Shown: positions 1 to 4,862 of the stretch, piece by piece
Numbering within the stretch: position 1 is the stretch's first letter
Layout: each line of letters opens with the position of its first letter
Assembly: GCA_003447535.1 (NCBI GenBank)
Contig: DLYY01000154.1
Location: 546-8,169, forward strand
Origin: Bacteroidota bacterium
GTDB taxonomy: Bacteria > Bacteroidota > Bacteroidia > Chitinophagales > UBA8649
DNA: 7,624 nt
Reading direction: 5' to 3'
Made by a program: the position numbers and the translations under genes
The notes under the pieces: model-generated
Database searches by the model: none
Told to the model about the DNA's origin: nothing
The model's input: the letters and a program-made list of their open reading frames with translations, nothing else

Positions 1-252
1 CTCCATAATAGCATCTGCTGCAAAAGCAGGAGGGACAAAAATGATACTTACGTCAGCCCCTGTATTTCGAACAGCCTCGTCAACCGAGTTAAATACTGGC
101 CGTTCCAAGTGCACTTGTCCGCCCTTTCCTGGAGTAACGCCCCCAACCACTGGGCTACCATAAGCAATCATTTGAGAGGCATGAAAACTTCCTTCCTTGC
201 CTGTGAAGCCTTGAACGATAATTTTTGAGTCTTTATTAACCAGTACTGACAT
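1..252 (-). CDS. sucD: Succinate-CoA ligase (ADP-forming) alpha subunit, N-terminal part
   Basis: Partial gene: 84 codons are visible from the ATG at 252-250, and the rest lies beyond the left edge. SucD with SucB interconverts succinyl-CoA and succinate with formation of ATP or GTP, a cytoplasmic TCA-cycle step. The translation begins MSVLVNKDSKIIVQGFTG. It shows the CoA-binding Rossmann start of the family: VQGFTGKEGSFH at about residues 13-24, VGGVTPGKGG at 37-46 and the IFVPPAFAADAIME strand-turn at 71-84. The phosphorylated histidine and the rest of the CoA ligase domain are not in the window. The start is chosen because it gives the normal family N-terminus; no Shine-Dalgarno is seen, only an A-rich leader. 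It lies 70 bp downstream of mlaF on the same strand. I see no convincing promoter in that gap, so read-through from mlaEF is possible. The identification is secure; co-transcription is inference. Confidence 0.95.
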   Translation of the reverse strand, partial: MSVLVNKDSKIIVQGFTGKEGSFHASQMIAYGSPVVGGVTPGKGGQVHLERPVFNSVDEAVRNTGADVSIIFVPPAFAADAIME

Positions 253-322
253 GGATTATTGTTTTGCATAGTGAAGGTATTAAACCTTGTAATTCCCTCG
301 GCTATCAACCTTAAAAATTTAT

Positions 323-1081
323 CTACAAGTTGGCCTTATTTCTTAATTGCTTCAAAAAGTCCGAGGCAAAAATAAAATCAGTAAGCTCCTTATTATTCGA
401 GCTGAGAATGTCACCCTTACTCCCTTCCCAATGCTTAAGCCCCTTATGCAGAAAGGTGACCTTATCACCAATTCCCATAACTGAGTTCATATCATGCGTA
501 TTAATCACCGTGGTGATATTGTTTTCAATGGTCAATTCTCGAATCAACTCATCAATAACCAAGGCAGTTTTGGGGTCAAGCCCTGAATTAGGTTCATCAC
601 AAAATAAGTACTTGGGCTCCATAACAATCGCTCGTGCAATACCTACCCGTTTCATCATACCACCTGAAATTTCTCCAGGATACTTTTTACCCGCACCTGT
701 TAAGTTTACTTTTTGGAGACACTCTTCGACTCGGGAGCGCTTTTCATCTTCTGTTTTCGATGTGAACATATCTAATGGAAAGCGAATGTTTTCTTCAACA
801 CTCATCGAATCAAACAGAGCATTGCCCTGAAAGAGCATGCCCATTTCTTGACGTAACTTTTTTTGTTCTTTTGCTTTTAAGGCATTAAACTTTCTGTCCG
901 AGTACAAAATATTCCCACTATCGGGTTTGTGCAGACCGACCAAACATTTTAAGAAGACCGTTTTCCCCGCACCACTCGTTCCAATCACAAGATTGCATTG
1001 CCCTGGGTAAAATTCCGCAGAAATACCTTTTAACACCGACTGCTCAGTAAAAGATTTTTTGATGTTTTCTACAACAATCAT
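323..1081 (-). CDS. mlaF: MlaF-type ABC transporter ATP-binding protein (lipid/MCE transport)
   Basis: A 252-residue ATPase of the ABC class that drives MCE-type phospholipid transport between the membranes; it is expected to bind the cytoplasmic face of MlaE. All nucleotide-binding motifs are intact: Walker A GTSGAGKT at 34-41, Q-loop glutamine 85 in LFQGNALF, signature ISGGM at 138-142, Walker B YLFCDEP with D162 and catalytic E163, D-loop SGLD at 166-169 and switch histidine H196 in NTHDMNS. The NALFDSMSV stretch after the Q-loop, the GGMMKR signature and DEPNSGLDP are typical of the MlaF/Mkl branch rather than of importers with periplasmic amino-acid-binding proteins. Its ATG overlaps the mlaE TGA by 4 nt (1078-1081), indicating translational coupling. 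It ends in TAG at 325-323. The family call is firm. The lipid substrate is inferred from the MlaE partner, as no MCE protein gene is visible. Confidence 0.92.
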   Translation of the reverse strand: MIVVENIKKSFTEQSVLKGISAEFYPGQCNLVIGTSGAGKTVFLKCLVGLHKPDSGNILYSDRKFNALKAKEQKKLRQEMGMLFQGNALFDSMSVEENIRFPLDMFTSKTEDEKRSRVEECLQKVNLTGAGKKYPGEISGGMMKRVGIARAIVMEPKYLFCDEPNSGLDPKTALVIDELIRELTIENNITTVINTHDMNSVMGIGDKVTFLHKGLKHWEGSKGDILSSNNKELTDFIFASDFLKQLRNKANL

Positions 1082-1821
1082 AGGAATAAAAAGGCGATGA
1101 GGAAATTCGTAACAATAATCATAATGGAGCTATTGACGACAGCCCTTGTGCTCGCCGCTCCAATTTCCAAAGCTCCTCCTTTTACATAGTACCCTTGATA
1201 ACAGCTAACACTCGTTACAATAAAAGAAAACACGTAACACTTGAGCAAGAAAATTACCATGTAATATGAAGTAAAGCTATCCTGAAGACCCGACTTATAT
1301 TCTTCCCAAGAAAAAAAGTCTCCAAAATATCCTGCCAGGAATCCACCAACCATACCCAATATGATTGCAGAGGCAAAAAGCAATGGTACAATAATCAGAG
1401 CACCCAATATTTTTGGCATAATCAAATAAGCCTTGGTATTTACACCCATAATTTCCAAGGCATCAATTTGCTCGGTCACCCTCATAGAGCCAAGCTCCGA
1501 AGAAATGTTAGAACCAACCTTTCCGGCAAGCATTAGAGATCCAATCGTAGGAACAAGTTCCAAAATCAATGAGTCTCTCACAATATATCCTATGAGAGAC
1601 ATAGGCAAAGGCAAGGTCATGTCAAGAAACTGTTTGGCAAACTGCACAGCGGTTACCGCTCCAAGAAAGGTAGATATAATAGCGATAATAGGTAAGGAAC
1701 CAATGCCAATATCATGGGTTTGACGAAATGTTTCTCTTGCATACATAGAGAATTTCTCCGGGCGAGTTAACCCCTGCCATAATAACATTAAATACCGTCC
1801 TAAACTCCGAATGAGTATCAT
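1078..1821 (-). CDS. mlaE: MlaE-family ABC transporter permease (lipid/MCE transport)
   Basis: A 247-residue integral inner-membrane protein, the permease of an MCE/Mla-type lipid transporter. The diagnostic block is GKVGSNISSELGSMR followed by VTEQIDALEIMG, residues 100-126, almost the family consensus. The C-terminal block CYQGYYVKGG...GAASTRAVVNSS (207-232) also matches. Hydrophobic stretches at about 41-63, 77-99, 133-165, 186-206 and 230-247 fit a five- to six-segment membrane protein, and the amphipathic N-terminus (MILIRSLGRYLMLLWQGL) resembles the interfacial helix of MlaE. I chose the ATG at 1821-1819. Reading on to the in-frame ATG at 1923 would add 34 residues unlike the family and run over the divergent dehydrogenase. 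No Shine-Dalgarno is seen; the leader is A-rich. It is first of the pair mlaE-mlaF. No mlaD/MCE gene follows; sucD does. Confidence 0.92.
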   Translation of the reverse strand: MILIRSLGRYLMLLWQGLTRPEKFSMYARETFRQTHDIGIGSLPIIAIISTFLGAVTAVQFAKQFLDMTLPLPMSLIGYIVRDSLILELVPTIGSLMLAGKVGSNISSELGSMRVTEQIDALEIMGVNTKAYLIMPKILGALIIVPLLFASAIILGMVGGFLAGYFGDFFSWEEYKSGLQDSFTSYYMVIFLLKCYVFSFIVTSVSCYQGYYVKGGALEIGAASTRAVVNSSIMIIVTNFLIAFLFL

Positions 1822-1847
1822 TCGTTTTATTTTAAAGGAAAATACAT

Positions 1848-1880
1848 CAAATACTAACACATTTATGTCGAAGCAAGCAA
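1848..1880 (-). promoter_or_regulatory. Possible Bacteroidota-type promoter for mlaEF
   Basis: Read on the minus strand, AGTATTTG (1855-1848) resembles the Bacteroidota -7 element TAnnTTTG with its first two bases off. A TTG (1876-1874) stands 18 bp upstream and a second TTG (1880-1878) stands 22 bp upstream, near the usual -33 spacing. The element ends 26 bp before the mlaE ATG, leaving a short leader. It lies across the start codon of the divergent dehydrogenase. The match is imperfect and such short motifs occur by chance in AT-rich DNA. Confidence 0.3.
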
Positions 1881-2587
1881 TAATAACAGGAGGAAGTGCA
1901 GGTATTGGACTAGAAACCGCCAAAAAATTCTATATCAATGGCTTTGATGTCATGCTATGCGCCCGGAATCAGGAGAATCTTGATCGAGCAAAACACGATA
2001 TTGAGCAGTTATCTTCTAAAGGTCAGAATCCTCAAAAGGTTCGTACCATACAAGCCGATTTCTTGAAAAAAAGTGATGTCGATCGCTTTGCTTCAGAAGT
2101 ACTTGCCTCTAGTGGGACCATCGATGTGCTCGTTCACAATGCAGGTATTTTTCTTCCTGGAGACCTTGTTGGAGAGAAGAATCTTCAAGCTATGCGCGAT
2201 ATGATGGAAGTCAACTTTTTTTCAGCCTACCACCTCAATCAACTCCTGCTTCCCAAAATGATAGAACAAGGACATGGTCACATTATCCTTATGAGTTCTA
2301 TTGCAGGCCTAGCAGCCTATCCTGCAGGATCAATGTATACTATTTCAAAGTTTGCCTTGACAGGCTTTGCCAAGGCGCTGCGGCTTGAAACCCAAGATAA
2401 AAATATACGAGTCAGTGCCATTTACCCCGGGGCAACTTGGACTCGCTCATGGTCGGAGAGCGGACTTGATGAAGACCGATTAATGCCGGCTGCAGATATT
2501 GCTCAACTTGTTTTTGAATGTCATAATACATCAAGCCGAAGTGTAGTAGAAGATATTATCATACGACCCCAACTCGGTGATATTTAA
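1865..2587 (+). CDS. Classical short-chain dehydrogenase/reductase (SDR)
   Basis: A 240-residue soluble NAD(P)H-dependent oxidoreductase with a single Rossmann domain. Visible motifs: cofactor glycine motif TGGSAGIG at 8-15, an acidic residue D65 in the adenine-binding position, HNAG at 91-94, N117 of the catalytic tetrad, S145 in MSSIAG, and the YxxxK pair Y158/K162 in YTISK. YPGATWT at 187-193 follows the active site. The tetrad is complete, so it should be active; its substrate cannot be read from sequence. A cofactor preference for NADP(H) is suggested weakly by R34 after the second strand (CARN). The C-terminus (VVEDIIIRPQLGDI) resembles SDRs I associate with Bacteroidota. The start at 1865 gives the normal SDR N-terminus; the in-frame ATG at 1811 would add 18 odd residues and overlap mlaE. 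The gene stands alone, divergent from mlaE and convergent with the isoprenoid fusion gene, with 6 bp between stops. Confidence 0.9.
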   Translation: MSKQAIITGGSAGIGLETAKKFYINGFDVMLCARNQENLDRAKHDIEQLSSKGQNPQKVRTIQADFLKKSDVDRFASEVLASSGTIDVLVHNAGIFLPGDLVGEKNLQAMRDMMEVNFFSAYHLNQLLLPKMIEQGHGHIILMSSIAGLAAYPAGSMYTISKFALTGFAKALRLETQDKNIRVSAIYPGATWTRSWSESGLDEDRLMPAADIAQLVFECHNTSSRSVVEDIIIRPQLGDI

Positions 2588-2593
2588 AAATGA

Positions 2594-4846
2594 TTAGTAA
2601 GTGCGGTCTAACACATACCAACTAAAGGCTCGCAAATTGATTTTGACCATACTGTCTTCTACAAGAGGGTCTAATCTGCGCCAAGCAGCTTCTAAACTTG
2701 TCCTTGCCTCCTTTTCGGCAAGATCAATAGCTTGACATGAATCCATAAGTGCAATCGCCCGAGCTATTACCTCTATATCCTCTGTTTTGGACTTTATAAT
2801 GGAGTACAATTCACGGCGATCTCTCTTAGAAAGCATGGAAAAGGCACGAGCCATTGGATAGGTAATCTTACCTGCCGTAATGTCTTCTCCCTTAGTCTTT
2901 AGACCATCTTTAAAACCCTTCAAATTCAACATATCGTCTATAATCTGAAAGGAAATACCTAATGCGGCAAAGTAATTCGCCAAGCCTTCAATTTGTTCCT
3001 TGCTTCCTCCACCAAGCATGGCCCCTATTCGAGCAAGATAAGAGGCGGGTGCAGCAGATTTTAGTCGATGGATAGCCTTCACGCGTTGGACCAGCAGTTT
3101 CCCCTTACCGTGTTCAACTACGTCATCCATCAAGTAATCCAATCCGTACAAGTCCATAGCCTGACCCGTGTGGGCCGCGCGCAAGGCCTCAAAGTACAAG
3201 TGATAAATATCCAGTTTCAGCGCAGGATCTATATCTGCTATATAAACACAAATCTGGCCTAGAAAATAGGCTGCTGATCCGCTGTTTATCGCTATAGCTT
3301 CTCCAAACATATGATGTGCAGCAGGTCCTCCTCGGCGCAGGGCCGACTTATCTTGTACATCATCGACCATAAGTGATCCGACATGCATAAGTTCTGGCAA
3401 GGCCAACCAATCTTTAGCCAATTGAGCATCCCCTCCTACGATATCTGAACAAGCAACCGTAGCATAAGAGCGCCATGATTTACCCCCACGATCCGTTATG
3501 GTTCGTATCGGCTTGATTAAGGATTCATAGAAGATATCACGCTGTATTCCCTGTGTCCACAGCGTATTTCCTTTGACTGCGACAAGTTCCTGGAACTTCT
3601 CAGTATCCATGGCCTTGGGAATGATATGCTGAACTGACTTTAAAGTTTCCTTGGATACTGCCTTAAAAAAATCTTGAAGTGTTTCGTTTTTATGAAAACC
3701 GCTTCGTTCTAAGTATGCCTTACCCGTTACCTCCTTACCTTTCCAGCGTCCTTTTACATTAAGCCTTCCTTCCCAAAAGGCGGGTTTAGAAAGCACTGTG
3801 CCAAACTCTTGGGCTTCAAATACTGCAGAAGCCTCCACCTTTAAATCAAGTGTTTCACAAACTAACTTCCAATGTGTAGGGTATTCATTAAAGGTTCTAA
3901 GCGAAGTCCAACGCTTATTATTCTTAGGGGTTAGAGAAAAATCATTAGATGATTGTTGTTTCCCCTCTTTGTCAACGGAAATGATATAAGCCCCTTTAGA
4001 GGAACCGGTTTTATCATTACGCAGATCATAGGCTGTAACTTGCTCTCCATGATCGAACTGAATTGCAATCCAATTCCAACCCACATCCGCTTTACTTGTG
4101 CGCTTGTTTCCTTGGGTATAGCATCCAAACTCATGGTCATACCACATGCTCCCTTCCACCTCGATTACCTCGTCCTTTAAAAAAACCTTGCCCCTGGCAT
4201 CGTTTTTCGGAATAAAGTAATAGAACATGTCTTCAGATTTTACTCCAGCGACGACTCCTTTATCACCATGCAAACAAGGGGCACAACGTGGAGTAAAATT
4301 CAGCTTAATTCCTTGTTGTTTCGAGCTATGATTACATTGAAGTGTGTAAGAAGCATCGTCCTCTTTTACGAATCGGTTACCATCATAATTAATATCAAGC
4401 GCTTCCCACGAAAGTCCGGCTCCGCCTGTAAACATTTCGTCTGGGAAAGGGACTTTACCACGCTTTACTACTTCTAATGCGGCTTTCTTGAGATAAGGGT
4501 CGCGCACCACATCTCCTTTTTGCAAACGTTCTAATCCAATCTTTGGCGCCTGTTTGTCAACTAAGGAAATGGGATGATAGGTCTTGTTATCCAAATCGGA
4601 TATGGCCCAGGTCAGGGAATAAGCATAATTAGGCAAACCCGTTTTCGTATCAACTTCAAGGAGGCGAAGAAAAAACGAGGCGAACATAGCAAGATTTCTT
4701 GGCTCACCCTTGTCGTTTTTTCCCTCCAAATGGGCATGCATATACCACCACTCTGTGGAGGAGGATCTATGAGGAAGATCATGCTGCTCAAGATCAATGA
4801 GCTTGCCCTCGGCAGGCCAATCTTTAGGACGTTTGTGGAGCAGCAT
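2594..4846 (-). CDS. Fusion: CrtC/AttH lipocalin-like domain + trans-polyprenyl diphosphate synthase
   Basis: A 750-residue protein in one uninterrupted frame. Residues 1 to about 384 look like the CrtC/AttH lipocalin-like family, two beta-barrel halves: TEWWYMHAHL at 31-40, MWYDHEFG at 234-241, GWNWIAIQFDHG at 256-267, and WEGRLNVKGRWKG...GKAYLERSGF at 358-384. Members include carotenoid 1,2-hydratase and fungal decalin-forming Diels-Alderases. After a linker, about 441-750 is a trans-isoprenyl diphosphate synthase that would condense IPP with allylic diphosphates: GGKSWR at 454-459, first Asp-rich motif DDVQD at 495-499, RRGGP at 504-508, GQAMDL at 561-566, second motif DDMLN at 637-641, and GEDITAGK at 653-660. 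DDxxN in place of DDxxD is known in eukaryotic GGPP synthases. No signal peptide or membrane segment is evident, so it is probably cytoplasmic. The ATG is 16 bp after the carB stop, suggesting co-transcription. Domain calls are firm; product length and N-domain reaction are unknown. Confidence 0.85.
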   Translation of the reverse strand: MLLHKRPKDWPAEGKLIDLEQHDLPHRSSSTEWWYMHAHLEGKNDKGEPRNLAMFASFFLRLLEVDTKTGLPNYAYSLTWAISDLDNKTYHPISLVDKQAPKIGLERLQKGDVVRDPYLKKAALEVVKRGKVPFPDEMFTGGAGLSWEALDINYDGNRFVKEDDASYTLQCNHSSKQQGIKLNFTPRCAPCLHGDKGVVAGVKSEDMFYYFIPKNDARGKVFLKDEVIEVEGSMWYDHEFGCYTQGNKRTSKADVGWNWIAIQFDHGEQVTAYDLRNDKTGSSKGAYIISVDKEGKQQSSNDFSLTPKNNKRWTSLRTFNEYPTHWKLVCETLDLKVEASAVFEAQEFGTVLSKPAFWEGRLNVKGRWKGKEVTGKAYLERSGFHKNETLQDFFKAVSKETLKSVQHIIPKAMDTEKFQELVAVKGNTLWTQGIQRDIFYESLIKPIRTITDRGGKSWRSYATVACSDIVGGDAQLAKDWLALPELMHVGSLMVDDVQDKSALRRGGPAAHHMFGEAIAINSGSAAYFLGQICVYIADIDPALKLDIYHLYFEALRAAHTGQAMDLYGLDYLMDDVVEHGKGKLLVQRVKAIHRLKSAAPASYLARIGAMLGGGSKEQIEGLANYFAALGISFQIIDDMLNLKGFKDGLKTKGEDITAGKITYPMARAFSMLSKRDRRELYSIIKSKTEDIEVIARAIALMDSCQAIDLAEKEARTSLEAAWRRLDPLVEDSMVKINLRAFSWYVLDRTY
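2597..3526 (-). other. Domain: trans-polyprenyl diphosphate synthase C-terminal half of the fusion
   Basis: This segment encodes about residues 441-750, near the usual 290-340 residue length of a stand-alone synthase. Both Mg-binding Asp-rich motifs are present (DDVQD at 3350-3364, DDMLN at 2924-2938), along with the GGK-x-x-R and RRGGP basic residues that hold IPP and the allylic diphosphate. The residues just before DDVQD are VGSLM, where small side chains would allow a longer product; this is only a hint towards C20 or longer. Confidence 0.8.
3695..4846 (-). other. Domain: CrtC/AttH-type lipocalin-like N-terminal half of the fusion
   Basis: This segment encodes residues 1-384. The order of motifs (EWWY near the N-terminus, W-x-D-H-x-x-G in the middle, GWNW plus an acidic strand, and a closing YLERSGF strand) matches the two-barrel AttH/CrtC fold from end to end, so the domain appears complete. 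Secreted AttH proteins usually carry a leader; none is present here, which fits a cytoplasmic partner of the synthase half. Whether the hydratase active site of true CrtC is conserved cannot be judged without an alignment. Confidence 0.75.
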
Positions 4847-4862
4847 TTGCGTTTACTGGGTT

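Noticed and set aside
274..288. Inverted repeat AAGGT-ATTAA-ACCTT between mlaF and sucD
   Set aside because: A 5-bp AT-containing stem without a following T-run; too weak for a terminator and likely chance.
330..830. Plus-strand open frame opposite mlaF
   Set aside because: It lies fully antisense to a well-conserved ABC ATPase and its translation resembles no family; a shadow frame. The same holds for the plus-strand frames at 1433-1723, 4574-4873 and 6825-7067.
1811..1864. 18-codon N-terminal extension of the SDR to the ATG at 1811
   Set aside because: It would overlap mlaE and precede the normal SDR N-terminus, where the glycine motif begins about 8 residues in.
1822..1923. 34-codon N-terminal extension of mlaE to the ATG at 1923
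   Set aside because: The extra residues do not resemble MlaE and would cover the divergent SDR start; the ATG at 1821 gives the family N-terminus.
2924..2938. DDMLN read as a broken catalytic motif in the prenyl synthase
   Set aside because: DDxxN is functional in eukaryotic GGPP synthases and all other key residues are present, so inactivation is not supported.
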